A stretch of 64,000 nt of DNA, taken from positions 62,001-126,000 of the forward strand of contig JADJDM010000008.1 of NCBI GenBank assembly GCA_016702705.1. Reading direction: 5' to 3'. A program made the position numbers and the translations under genes. Shown here piece by piece: positions 42,163 to 50,399 of this stretch. The stretch is from Bacteroidota bacterium (GTDB lineage: Bacteria; Bacteroidota; Bacteroidia; B-17B0; Aurantibacillaceae). How positions within the stretch are numbered: the first letter of the stretch is position 1; every line of letters begins with the position of its first letter. The notes under the pieces were generated by a model. It was given only the letters and a program-made list of their open reading frames with translations. It made no database searches and was not told the DNA's origin.

Positions 42163-42921
42163 TTATTGTTTTACAATTGTATTTCCTGCCATTACAACGG
42201 TTCCATTTCTAGCCAAAGCTCTTCCGTTTAATGTTGCACCTGTATTAAAGGTAATAGATTGCATTGCCATTACAGTTCCTTTGAAAACCGAGGTAGTGCC
42301 AAATGTAGCCGAACTACCTACTTGCCAAAAAATATTAGAAGCTGATGCTCCACCGCTAAGAATAACTTTACGTCCTGAAGTAGTTGTAAGTGTAGATGCA
42401 ATTTGTATAATAAATACTGCGTTTGCATCGCCTTTTGCATCAAAAGTTAAATCACCAGATGAAATTGCTAATGATGATGTTGATTTGTATAAACCAGGTG
42501 TTAATGTAAGTCCACCTAAGTTTCCCGATAGAGTTACAATATCCGTTGCTGTTCTACCTGCAGCATTATTATAAGCTGTAGTCAAATCTAATTTTGCTTG
42601 TGTAGCAATTGCATCATTAACATGTAATGTACCAACTAAAATTCCTGGAGGAAACCCTCCAACTGATGTTCCTGGACTTAAACCCAAATCACCAGTTACA
42701 TTTGTTGCACCTGTATTAGTAATGGATGAACCTGCAAGAATTGCAAGACTTGCTGCGCCTGCCAATGGCACAGTAGCTTGTGCTGTTGTTTGCAAGGGAA
42801 TAACAATTGGATTAGTTGATCCACCTGCTGTGCTTGGTGTAGTTTCTTCCTTTTTACATCCTGGAAATACTATTATTGCTGTTAGAGCAAACACCGCTAT
42901 TGTTTTTTGTATAATTTTCAT
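42163..42921 (-). CDS. DUF3494 (ice-binding-like) lipoprotein
   Basis: 252 residues: a lipobox (VFPGC) and then a single complete DUF3494 domain with the classical family blocks: AGSSITNTGATNVTGDLGLSPG, GGFPPGILVGTLHVND, LTFDAKGDANAVFIIQIAS, ASNIFWQVGSSATFGTTSVFKGTVMA, GATLNGRALARNG. This one is closest to the canonical ice-binding family of the three DUF3494 proteins in the window, but ice binding, adhesion or another surface role cannot be told apart by reading. It is cotranscribed with the coiled-coil gene upstream. Confidence 0.92.
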   Translation of the reverse strand: MKIIQKTIAVFALTAIIVFPGCKKEETTPSTAGGSTNPIVIPLQTTAQATVPLAGAASLAILAGSSITNTGATNVTGDLGLSPGTSVGGFPPGILVGTLHVNDAIATQAKLDLTTAYNNAAGRTATDIVTLSGNLGGLTLTPGLYKSTSSLAISSGDLTFDAKGDANAVFIIQIASTLTTTSGRKVILSGGASASNIFWQVGSSATFGTTSVFKGTVMAMQSITFNTGATLNGRALARNGTVVMAGNTIVKQ

Positions 42922-42945
42922 TTTGTCTTTATAAGTTTATTCAAT

Positions 42946-43410
42946 TTATTTTTTTGGCTCTTTAGCTTCTTCAGCCTTTTTTAATTCTTCCGCTTTTTTT
43001 GCAACCTTTCTATCTGCTTTTTCTTTCTCTGCTTTTTTCTTATCTACTTTATTTTGTGCTTTTTTTACATCAGCGTTTTTTCCGTCTGTTTTATTTTGAG
43101 ATTTTCTTAGCTCTTCTTGCTTCTTATCCGTTTTCGCTTGAGATTTTCTTAACTTTTCTTCTTTAGCATCTACCTTGTTTTGAGCCTTATCAATTTCCTC
43201 TGATTTTTTTTCAGATTTTTTTTCCGCTTTAATTAACTCTTCACTTTTCTTTTCTACTTTTTTATCGTCTTTTTCCTTTTTCTCAGCTATTTTTTCTTCT
43301 TCCGCATTTTTCATTTTAACGGAATCGCTCATTTCTTGAGCGTATGATGAACTTCCCATTACTATTACTCCAAACACAATCCCCAACATTAGTTTTTTAA
43401 TTGCTTTCAT
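42946..43410 (-). CDS. Secreted Lys/Glu-rich coiled-coil protein
   Basis: 154 residues from ATG 43410 (an ATG at 43419 is also possible; any start near 43452 is excluded by the -7 box). Signal peptide (GIVFGVIVMGSSSYAQ), then an unbroken charged helix with repeats of about 14 residues (KVDAKEEKLRKSQAKTDKKQ, EELRKSQNKTDGKNADVKKA). This predicts a periplasmic rod. It is the first gene of a two-gene unit with the DUF3494 lipoprotein. Confidence 0.65.
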   Translation of the reverse strand: MKAIKKLMLGIVFGVIVMGSSSYAQEMSDSVKMKNAEEEKIAEKKEKDDKKVEKKSEELIKAEKKSEKKSEEIDKAQNKVDAKEEKLRKSQAKTDKKQEELRKSQNKTDGKNADVKKAQNKVDKKKAEKEKADRKVAKKAEELKKAEEAKEPKK

Positions 43411-43449
43411 ACATTCCATTTTAATTGTAAATAAATTTTTACAACAGTA

Positions 43450-43514
43450 CAAAGGTGGTTCATCAAGCGTGGTTTAATGTTATACGGCAACTTTAATTAA
43501 TTACATTATTCACA
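43450..43514 (-). promoter_or_regulatory. Island-type promoter 5 (coiled coil/DUF3494 unit)
   Basis: Minus strand: GTGAATAATGTAATTAA (core 43500-43504), then a half-site ATAACATT 21 bp on (43479-43483), then 30 bp to TTTG of CACCTTTG (43450-43453). Confidence 0.75.
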
Positions 43515-43523
43515 GAAGACAAT

Positions 43524-43558
43524 AAAAAAAGCTGCCCATGTATTGTGGACAGCTTTAT
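43524..43558 (-). terminator. Intrinsic terminator after the OmpA-PD40 gene
   Basis: AAAGCTG and CAGCTTT with CCA/TGG extending the stem. On the minus strand it ends in TTTTTTT. It lies 25 bases after the stop codon. Confidence 0.85.
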
Positions 43559-43582
43559 TCAATGTGGCTACAGATTTATACT

Positions 43583-45604
43583 TTATATTCCAGTAATTTT
43601 AAATTCAACTCTTCGGTTTAATTGGCGTCCTTGTGGATTGTCTGTTTTATCAACTTTTGTATTTGCAGCAACAGGTTTAGTTTCACCATAACCTTTTGCC
43701 GTCATACGTTCAGGACTTATGCCACTTTCTATTAATTTGTACATTACAGCTTTTGCTCTTGATTCAGACAAAACTTGGTTGTATACATCTCCACCTTTGC
43801 TATCCGTATATCCTGATATTTCAACTTTTATATTGGGATACTTATTCATTATCTTAACTAAATTCTTTATTTCCACGTTTGATAATGGACGTAATACATC
43901 CTTATCAAAATCAAAGAAAATATTATTCAAAGTTATTTTTGAACCAATTACAATAGGATCTAACATAATTGGTCTGAATATTTCATAATAATTTGTTTCC
44001 ATTCCAATTTCCATATTTTCCGAATAAAACAAATGTCCTTCTTGCTCGTAAGTTATATTGTAATTTTTTCCAGGGGTAAGAATAAATACATACTCACCTG
44101 TTTTACTATTCGTATGATAAACTCCAACTATTTCTTCCGTTTCATTATCTGTAACAGTTATTTCAACATCATCAGCTGCTTTACCTAACTCATTAACAAC
44201 TTTACCTTTCATTAATGTTAAGGGTGTTTCTTTACGATCTAAAAAAGTTGCCATGTAATTATCTTTCCCGCCTATTCCATCTTTTCTAAAAGAAGAAAAA
44301 TAAGCAGTTAAACCATTTGGACTAACAACATAAAAAACATCATCATCTGTTGTGTTTATTGGATAGCCAACATTCATTGGATCTGACCAAACTCCGGTGC
44401 TTGATTTAACACTTGAAAATATATCAAAACCTCCCATTGTAGTATGGGCGGTTGAACTAAAATAAAATGTTTTACCGTCAGGATGAATAAATGGTGCATC
44501 TTCGTCATATTTTGTATTTATACTTGGCCCCATGTTTTCTGCTTTACCCCAATCGCCATTTGGCATTTTTTTGCTAGTATAAATATCTCTCTCACCAAAT
44601 CCACCTGGTCTGTTACTTGTAAAATACATAGTGTTTCCATCAGCTGAGATAAAAGCACTTGGCTCCCAATGTTTCGAATTTATATTATCATTTAATTTAA
44701 CTGGCCTAGCCCAAACATCACCTTTTAAACTTGTACTATAAATATTACCATCCCCATTATCATCTTTGTAAACTAAAATTGTTTGTCCATCTGGTGAAAT
44801 ACCTACACTAGCTTCATTATCTTCTGTATTAATCGGAATGCCAATATTAACAGCCTTCGACCAACCATTTTTTACTTTAGTAGTTTTATAAACATCTTCT
44901 CTATAATTTCCTTCTTTATCTTTTAAACTACCTACAGAACCTGGTCGGCGCGAAGTAAAATATAAACTTTGTTGATCAGCTGAAATAACAGGTGAATAAT
45001 CGGCAAAAGGTGAATTAGCATTTGAACCAATGGTTTTAATTTTTACATTAATTGGAGTTTTAACTAATATTTTTCCCGTATTACACATTTCAATTTTCCT
45101 GTTTGTTTCAATAACTAAATCTTTATCAGTACTGTTTTCTTCCTTCATTACAGATTTGTATTTTGTGTATGCCTCAATTGCTTTATCAAATTGATAATTC
45201 AAATGATATGCATCGGCTAAAAATTTATAGGCAATAAGAGGTGCTTTTCTTTCTTTATGAGAACTTCCATCATAGTTATCCGTAACATCTGATGTTGCTT
45301 TTAATAAATAAGGAATAGATTTCGAGCGAAATGTACGTGAACTCAAATGACAAACACCTAGTTTAAACGCAACATTTGCATTTGTAGTGTCCATTTTATA
45401 AAGTTCGAGATATAGTGGTCGCGCAACAGTAAACTCTTCCTTCGAATAATTTAAGAGTTCTCCCTTTGAGTCGTTATATACTGGGCCATAAATTTTTTCA
45501 GCATTATCAAATTTCTTTTCAAAAGAATTTTTTTGCTGCGAAAAGCCTTGAAATACTACTAAAAATAATATAGTTAGTAGTGTGAATTTATTTTCTATTT
45601 TCAT
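43583..45604 (-). CDS. OmpA-family protein with PD40 repeats
   Basis: 673 residues: signal peptide (FLVVFQGFSQQ), TPR-like helices to about 180, PD40 propeller (SPVISADQQSLYFTSRRPG, ASVGISPDGQTILVYKDD, TMYFTSNRPGGFGERDIYTS, APFIHPDGKTFYFSS), a carboxypeptidase-regulatory-like domain (LMKGKVVNELGKAADDVEITV) and a C-terminal OmpA domain (FFDFDKDVLRPLS, PNIKVEISGYTDSKGGDVYNQVLSESRAKAV, GYGETKPVAANT). It is a paralogue in architecture of the 28082 protein but stands alone, without a PorP/SprF partner. Single-gene unit with its own island-type promoter. Confidence 0.9.
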   Translation of the reverse strand: MKIENKFTLLTILFLVVFQGFSQQKNSFEKKFDNAEKIYGPVYNDSKGELLNYSKEEFTVARPLYLELYKMDTTNANVAFKLGVCHLSSRTFRSKSIPYLLKATSDVTDNYDGSSHKERKAPLIAYKFLADAYHLNYQFDKAIEAYTKYKSVMKEENSTDKDLVIETNRKIEMCNTGKILVKTPINVKIKTIGSNANSPFADYSPVISADQQSLYFTSRRPGSVGSLKDKEGNYREDVYKTTKVKNGWSKAVNIGIPINTEDNEASVGISPDGQTILVYKDDNGDGNIYSTSLKGDVWARPVKLNDNINSKHWEPSAFISADGNTMYFTSNRPGGFGERDIYTSKKMPNGDWGKAENMGPSINTKYDEDAPFIHPDGKTFYFSSTAHTTMGGFDIFSSVKSSTGVWSDPMNVGYPINTTDDDVFYVVSPNGLTAYFSSFRKDGIGGKDNYMATFLDRKETPLTLMKGKVVNELGKAADDVEITVTDNETEEIVGVYHTNSKTGEYVFILTPGKNYNITYEQEGHLFYSENMEIGMETNYYEIFRPIMLDPIVIGSKITLNNIFFDFDKDVLRPLSNVEIKNLVKIMNKYPNIKVEISGYTDSKGGDVYNQVLSESRAKAVMYKLIESGISPERMTAKGYGETKPVAANTKVDKTDNPQGRQLNRRVEFKITGI

Positions 45605-45643
45605 TGAATTAATCTATGTTGCGAAAACATCTTCACAACGCAT

Positions 45644-45708
45644 CAAAGATGAGTTATTGCAAACAAATTTATCTTACATCAAACAATCAAGAATTTGCAT
45701 AATTCACA
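45644..45708 (-). promoter_or_regulatory. Island-type promoter 6 (OmpA-PD40 gene)
   Basis: Minus strand: GTGAATTATGCAAATTC (core 45694-45698), then GATGTAAGATAA (core 45673-45677) 21 bp on, then 30 bp to TTTG of CATCTTTG (45644-45647). Confidence 0.75.
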
Positions 45709-45740
45709 GAAAACATGTTGAATATGAAATATCAGCATTT

Positions 45741-45778
45741 AAAAAATCCGCATCAAGAATTCTTGATACGGATTAAAA
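45741..45778 (-). terminator. Intrinsic terminator after the Asn/Gly-rich protein gene
   Basis: AATCCG/CGGATT enclosing ATCAAGAATTCTTGAT forms a long hairpin. On the minus strand it is followed by TTTTTTAAA. Confidence 0.75.
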
Positions 45779-45801
45779 TTTACCCAACTAATTTATAGAA
45801 A

Positions 45802-46329
45802 TTACTTCTTCCCTTTTCCACCGCCATGCGATTTGTTGTTTCCATTGGATTTGTTATTACCATTACCATTGGACTTAGAACCTTTGTTGTTATTATTTAC
45901 TTTCACCTTTCCATTATTCCCGCCATTATCCATATTTCCTTTTCCAGGTTTATTACCATGCGTTTTTTGATAAGGTCCTTTGTATCCCTTTTTGTATTTA
46001 ATCTTATGCTGATTAAAATGTACGTAAGGCGAATTGCCATGATAATCTGACATTACAACCTTGTACCCATTATACAAATCGTAATTTCTATAATGACCTG
46101 GTAAATGTCCTCTATGAATCCAAGCACCGCCATAATAATAAATAAACATAGCAGTTTGAACATCATAATAACATTCAACATCGGGTAAGTAATAATACCT
46201 TACATCGCTATAGCCAACAGGTCCCCATTGTGGTGGAGTACCTAAATTTATATTAACAGAAACTTGGGCAGTTGTAATCTTTGCTAAAAACAAAGTCAAC
46301 ACAATAATAATTAATTTTAGTCTTTTCAT
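45802..46329 (-). CDS. Secreted protein with Tyr-rich core and Asn/Gly/Lys-rich tail
   Basis: 175 residues: signal peptide (LTLFLAKITTAQ), a Tyr/Trp-rich core (WGPVGYSDVRYYYLPDVECYYDVQTAMFIYYYGGAWIHRG) and a disordered tail of Asn, Gly, Lys and Ser (NNGKVKVNNNNKGSKSNGNG...). The core pattern recurs in small secreted Bacteroidota proteins of unknown role. The tail suggests binding to a polyanion or biofilm matrix, which is only inferred from composition. Single-gene unit with promoter and terminator. Confidence 0.65.
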   Translation of the reverse strand: MKRLKLIIIVLTLFLAKITTAQVSVNINLGTPPQWGPVGYSDVRYYYLPDVECYYDVQTAMFIYYYGGAWIHRGHLPGHYRNYDLYNGYKVVMSDYHGNSPYVHFNQHKIKYKKGYKGPYQKTHGNKPGKGNMDNGGNNGKVKVNNNNKGSKSNGNGNNKSNGNNKSHGGGKGKK

Positions 46330-46369
46330 CTTGAATAATTTTCGTTATGAATAATTTTTCACAACAGGT

Positions 46370-46434
46370 CAAAGATGAGAATTTGTGTACGGAAGATTTT
46401 ACACTAAAGGAGGGGAAAATTGCATAATTAACTG
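46370..46434 (-). promoter_or_regulatory. Island-type promoter 7
   Basis: Minus strand: TTAATTATGCAATTTT (core 46419-46423), then AGTGTAAAATC (core 46398-46402) 21 bp on, then 29 bp to TTTG of CATCTTTG (46370-46373). The half-sites are more degenerate than at promoters 1, 2, 4 and 9. Confidence 0.65.
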
Positions 46435-46446
46435 ATTTAAGCTAAC

Positions 46447-46878
46447 TCACATTCTTTCCATGTACCATTTTAATTCCTTTTCCATTTTTTTAAAGTTAAA
46501 AATGGCTGTAAATATTTTTTGCAAACGCATAAATGAAGTTTCACTTTTTACAACGTAGTCATAGGCTCCGTGACGCATACAATTAACAGCCACTTCAATT
46601 TTATCTTGCGATGATAACATTACAACTTGAATTTCTGGATTAATTTTCTTGATTTGGTCTAATGTTTCAATACCATTCATTTCTCCACTTTCAATGCCAT
46701 CTAAATGATAATCTAAAACAATTATATCTGGATTCTTATCTAAATTTTTAATGCAAAGTTCGCCTGTAGGAAATGTTTCAATTTCAAAATCTGCATGCTG
46801 CAAAAACTCTATCTCCAAAGATTTTAACAACAACGCATCATCATCAACAAGAAACAATTTAATTTTTTCGGTTTTCAT
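46447..46878 (-). CDS. Single-domain response regulator
   Basis: 143 residues, REC only (LFLVDDDALLLKSLE, phosphoacceptor in IIVLDYHLDGIESGEMNG, DYVVKSE), with a short C-terminal helix and no output domain. Its ATG overlaps the TAA of the hybrid kinase (4-base overlap), so it is the last gene of the AraC, kinase, REC operon and a likely phosphoacceptor from that kinase's Hpt domain. Confidence 0.88.
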   Translation of the reverse strand: MKTEKIKLFLVDDDALLLKSLEIEFLQHADFEIETFPTGELCIKNLDKNPDIIVLDYHLDGIESGEMNGIETLDQIKKINPEIQVVMLSSQDKIEVAVNCMRHGAYDYVVKSETSFMRLQKIFTAIFNFKKMEKELKWYMERM

Positions 46879-49139
46879 TTATTGTAATTTAATTTATTTA
46901 ATTCTTCTTTTAATTCCTTACATGCATTTGTGCAGGCATTTTCAACTTTCAAAATTAGTTCCTGAACTCCCTCCATTTCCTCTTGTGCTGTAGCAAATGT
47001 CAATATTTTTTTTGCCATTTCCTCAAATTCCTTATTTATTCCTACAATTGAGAAAGAAGGAATCATTTTATGAATAGCTGCGTGCAAGGTATGCCAATCC
47101 TTCTTCTCAAAACTTTGTTTCATTGTTAGGATTAAAGGCGGAGTTTGTTCTAAATAAAGTGAAATCATTTCACTCATTAAGGCAGGATTCGCTTTTGTTC
47201 GTTCAATAAGATAAGTCAAGTTAGTATGTCTTATTACTTCCTTTATAGGTGCATTAACAACAGGAACACCTTCTTGTCTTTTTGCATCAGGCTTTATAAC
47301 CAAACCAATAATTTTAGCATACAATACCTTATCGTCAACTGGCTTTGCAATGTAATCATCCATACCAACTGCCTTACACTTTTCCAAATCAACTGTTGTT
47401 ACATCAGCAGTTAAAGCAATAATAGGAATTTTTGAATTCATTACATTCCTTATGTATTCCGTCGCCTCAAAGCCGTTCATTTCAGGCATTTGCAAGTCCA
47501 TCAAAATAATATCATATTCCTTATCTTTTAGTTTTTCAATAGCTATTTTTCCATTAGATGCAATATCTCTTTCAAAACCAAAATCATCTAATAAAGTTTT
47601 CATTAAAAGTTGATTAAGTGCAATATCTTCCACTACTAATACTTTTATATTTTTTATTTCGCTATCCTGTACTATATTATTCGATTCTATTTCCAATTTT
47701 TCTGTTGATACTTTAAATTTTAAAATGAAACTAAAAGTTGAACCCTCCAAAATTTCACTTTCTACTCCTATTGTCCCTCCTTGAGACTCCACTAACTGTT
47801 TTACAATTGCAAGTCCTAATCCTGTTCCTCCAAAAATCCTTGAAGTGCTGCTGGACGCCTGCTGGAAATTTTCAAATATTTTTTCCAATCTGTTTTTTGG
47901 AATACCAATACCTGTATCAGAAATAGAGAATTTAATAACTGCCGAGTCATCAATTAATTCAACAAGTTGCACCTTAACAGTAATTGAACCTTTATTGGTG
48001 AATTTAACGGCATTACTTATTAAATTAATTATTATTTGATGCAGACGAACTGAATCACCCAATAAAACTTCTGGGATCTTCTCATCGTAAATTCTTATTA
48101 GTTCTAAATTCTTCTCTTGAATTTTTGGTTCAAACAAATGCGTCATCGAAAATATAGAAGAAGCAATTTTAAAAGGCATAACCTCATATGTCATTTTACC
48201 TGCATCTACTTTCGCTAAATCAAGAATGTCGTTAATCAATACAATCAATGCATCGCCACTAATTTTAATTGCATTCAGGTATTCAGTTTGTTTGTCTGTT
48301 AGTTTGCTTTTCAACACAACTTTAGTAAATCCAATAATAGCATTTAAAGGCGTTCTAATTTCATGACTCATGTTAGAAAGAAATTGCTGTTTCGATTTAA
48401 CCGCATCATTTGCAATGATAGCCGCCTTTTCTGCCTTCAACTTTGCTTCTTCTGCAAATTCTGTTGCTAATTCAGCAAATATTTTTGATTCTATTAATTC
48501 CTTTTCTGTTCTTTTTTGTTCAGTAATATCTCGTGCAACCATAACGGCTCCAATCACATCACCTTTATCATCTTTGTAAATAGAACCATTAAATAATACA
48601 TCCGTAAATTCATGATCCTTTACTATTAATGAATAATCCGAAACAAATCCATTTGCAAAAACTTCTTCGTAACCTTCTCTCGCCTTATTTGGTTCGGTAA
48701 AATAATTAATAAAATCACTGCCAATTAATTTTTCGCGTACCACACCAGTTACCCGGATAGTTGCTTGATTAATATCAGTTATTTTTCCTTGTGGACTTAT
48801 TGTAAATAAAGGGTCGCGACTAGCTTCAATTAAACTACGAGCATAATTCGCAATTATCAACTCCTCTGCCCTCTTTTTCTTCTCACCTTCTTGATATGCG
48901 AGTTCCTTGTTTGCTATTACCAACTCGGCTGCACGTTTTCCCTTCTCTGCCGTTTGAAAAATAAGTTCTCTATTCGCAATAATTAATTCTGCTGCTCTTT
49001 TTTCCTTTTCTGCATTTTGAAAAATAAGTTCTGCGTTAGCTAAAATTAATTCGGCAGCACGCTTTTCTCTTTCTATTTCCTGAAATGCAATTTCTTTATT
49101 TGCATTAGTTAAATCATCAGAATCTTTCCATTTAGCCAT
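46875..49139 (-). CDS. Soluble PAS hybrid histidine kinase with REC and Hpt domains
   Basis: 754 residues without a membrane helix. The first 100 residues are four copies of a 22-residue coiled-coil unit (EKxKRAAELIIANxELxFQ). Then PAS (about 100-215), HisKA with H259 in FLSNMSHEIRTPLNAIIGF, HATPase_c (NLISNAVKF, DTGIGIPKNR, GGTGLGLAIVKQL), REC (VLVVEDIALNQLLMKT, IILMDLQMPEMNGFEAT, DDYIAKPVDD) and a C-terminal Hpt (AAIHKMIPSFSIVGI). All relay residues are present. It overlaps the AraC gene upstream by 8 bases and the REC gene downstream by 4, so the three are translated from one message. The cue is cytoplasmic and unknown. Confidence 0.93.
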   Translation of the reverse strand: MAKWKDSDDLTNANKEIAFQEIEREKRAAELILANAELIFQNAEKEKRAAELIIANRELIFQTAEKGKRAAELVIANKELAYQEGEKKKRAEELIIANYARSLIEASRDPLFTISPQGKITDINQATIRVTGVVREKLIGSDFINYFTEPNKAREGYEEVFANGFVSDYSLIVKDHEFTDVLFNGSIYKDDKGDVIGAVMVARDITEQKRTEKELIESKIFAELATEFAEEAKLKAEKAAIIANDAVKSKQQFLSNMSHEIRTPLNAIIGFTKVVLKSKLTDKQTEYLNAIKISGDALIVLINDILDLAKVDAGKMTYEVMPFKIASSIFSMTHLFEPKIQEKNLELIRIYDEKIPEVLLGDSVRLHQIIINLISNAVKFTNKGSITVKVQLVELIDDSAVIKFSISDTGIGIPKNRLEKIFENFQQASSSTSRIFGGTGLGLAIVKQLVESQGGTIGVESEILEGSTFSFILKFKVSTEKLEIESNNIVQDSEIKNIKVLVVEDIALNQLLMKTLLDDFGFERDIASNGKIAIEKLKDKEYDIILMDLQMPEMNGFEATEYIRNVMNSKIPIIALTADVTTVDLEKCKAVGMDDYIAKPVDDKVLYAKIIGLVIKPDAKRQEGVPVVNAPIKEVIRHTNLTYLIERTKANPALMSEMISLYLEQTPPLILTMKQSFEKKDWHTLHAAIHKMIPSFSIVGINKEFEEMAKKILTFATAQEEMEGVQELILKVENACTNACKELKEELNKLNYNK

Positions 49140-49713
49140 TGGTAGTATCTGTTATATTTAAACCTATTTCACTACCTATATCTTCAATTGGATTGCGTCT
49201 CCTATCCTTTAATTGTTTAAATTGAGAAGGAGTAAGTCCGGTAATTTTCTTGAACTGATTAGATAAATGCGCAACACTACTATAATGAAGTTTGTACGAA
49301 ATTTCGGTAAGATTTAATTCATCATATAACAACAATTCCTTTGCTCTTTCAATCTTGTTGACAATAATAAACTGTTGTATGGTAATTCCTTTTATTTCGG
49401 AAAACAAATTAGATAAATACGTATAATCGTAATCTAGTTTTTCACTAATAAAATCAGAATAATTTATTTTAATTGCTTCATCGGTATGATGAATCATTTC
49501 AGTAATTACATTTTTTATTTTCTCAATGAGGATAGCCTTTTTATCTTCCATCAACTCAAGCCCACTACTTATTAAAGCAGTGTTTAGCTGATGTCGTTGT
49601 TCTGGAGTAATTTCCTCCATGATTTCAACCTCACCCAAATCAACAACAATGAAATGAAGTCCAAGTTTTTTCAACTCTTCTTTCACTACCATTTTGCAGC
49701 GTGTACTCACCAT
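49132..49713 (-). CDS. AraC-family transcriptional regulator, candidate master regulator of the island
   Basis: 193 residues from ATG 49713 (a TTG start at 49734 is possible). The C-terminal half is a complete AraC/XylS DNA-binding domain with two helix-turn-helix motifs: YLSNLFSEIKGITIQQFIIVNKIERAKELL and LTEISYKLHYSSVAHLSNQFKKITGLTPSQFKQL. The N-terminal half (VVKEELKKLGLHFIVVDLGEVEI) is a short alpha/beta domain seen in Bacteroidota AraC proteins, not a sugar cupin. It is first in an operon with a hybrid kinase and a REC protein, and its own promoter has the island half-sites, which suggests autoregulation. AraC proteins commonly bind direct repeats 21 bp apart next to the core promoter. 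Confidence 0.88.
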   Translation of the reverse strand: MVSTRCKMVVKEELKKLGLHFIVVDLGEVEIMEEITPEQRHQLNTALISSGLELMEDKKAILIEKIKNVITEMIHHTDEAIKINYSDFISEKLDYDYTYLSNLFSEIKGITIQQFIIVNKIERAKELLLYDELNLTEISYKLHYSSVAHLSNQFKKITGLTPSQFKQLKDRRRNPIEDIGSEIGLNITDTTNG

Positions 49714-49758
49714 GAATTTAATATATAGCTTCAATTGCCTGTTTATTTAGAGTTATAA

Positions 49759-49823
49759 CAAAGTTGATGAACTTTAACTGTGAATCATTGCATTATAGCA
49801 ACTATAAGTTACATATATCACAG
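49759..49823 (-). promoter_or_regulatory. Island-type promoter 8 (AraC-kinase-REC operon)
   Basis: Minus strand: GTGATATATGTAACTTA (core 49808-49812), then AATGCAATGATT (core 49787-49791) 21 bp on, then 29 bp to TTTG of CAACTTTG (49759-49762). The regulator gene thus carries the same sites as its proposed targets. Confidence 0.7.
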
Positions 49824-49877
49824 ATTATTGTTGTATCTTAAAAGATAAATCAGTAAAAGTGCTGATTTAGTGGAAAT

Positions 49878-50372
49878 TTAAGGTTTCATAAACTGAAGAG
49901 CAGCTACAACCAACAATCCCATTAAAACAAAAGTGAGCATAAAAATAGCCATGTATTTTGATACGCCAAATTCTCTTACAACAATTCGTATGGGTGCTGT
50001 AACGATATGGTAAACCAACTTACTCAGTTTTTTCCAAGAACCTTCACCTTTCAAAACGTAATCAGAAGCGCCTGCTCTAAACAAACTTATGGCTGTTGCC
50101 ATATCTTCGTTACCAGATAACATAATAACTTCCGTTTTTGGATTAATCATCTTAATCGACTTAAGAACATCCAATCCATTTTTACCTGTCATATTATAAT
50201 CCAAAATTACAACGTCGGTTTCTTTGTTTACACTTTCTAAACAACTTTCGCCATCATAAAAAGTAAAAACATTTATATCATTCTGAAATCTATTTTGCAA
50301 AAATTGCTTTAAGGTTGCTACCATTAACTTATCGTCATCAACGATAAATAGGTTTATTGTGTTCTTTTTCAT
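49878..50372 (-). CDS. Membrane-anchored single REC domain protein
   Basis: 164 residues: REC at 1-125 (LFIVDDDKLMVATL, phosphoacceptor in VVILDYNMTGKNGLDVLK, DYVLKGE), a basic linker and a C-terminal membrane helix (YMAIFMLTFVLMGLLVVAALQFM). It has no output domain and matches the design of the 38544 protein. An unusually strong Shine-Dalgarno sequence for this phylum (AAAGGAGGT) lies just before the ATG. It has its own island-type promoter. Confidence 0.85.
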   Translation of the reverse strand: MKKNTINLFIVDDDKLMVATLKQFLQNRFQNDINVFTFYDGESCLESVNKETDVVILDYNMTGKNGLDVLKSIKMINPKTEVIMLSGNEDMATAISLFRAGASDYVLKGEGSWKKLSKLVYHIVTAPIRIVVREFGVSKYMAIFMLTFVLMGLLVVAALQFMKP

Positions 50373-50399
50373 TTGTTACCTCCTTTGTTATTATATAAA

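Noticed and set aside
46370..46434. Leaving out promoter 7 because its half-sites are weak
   Set aside because: I kept it at lower confidence: the 21-bp spacing, 29-bp distance to CATCTTTG and position before a single-gene unit all fit.
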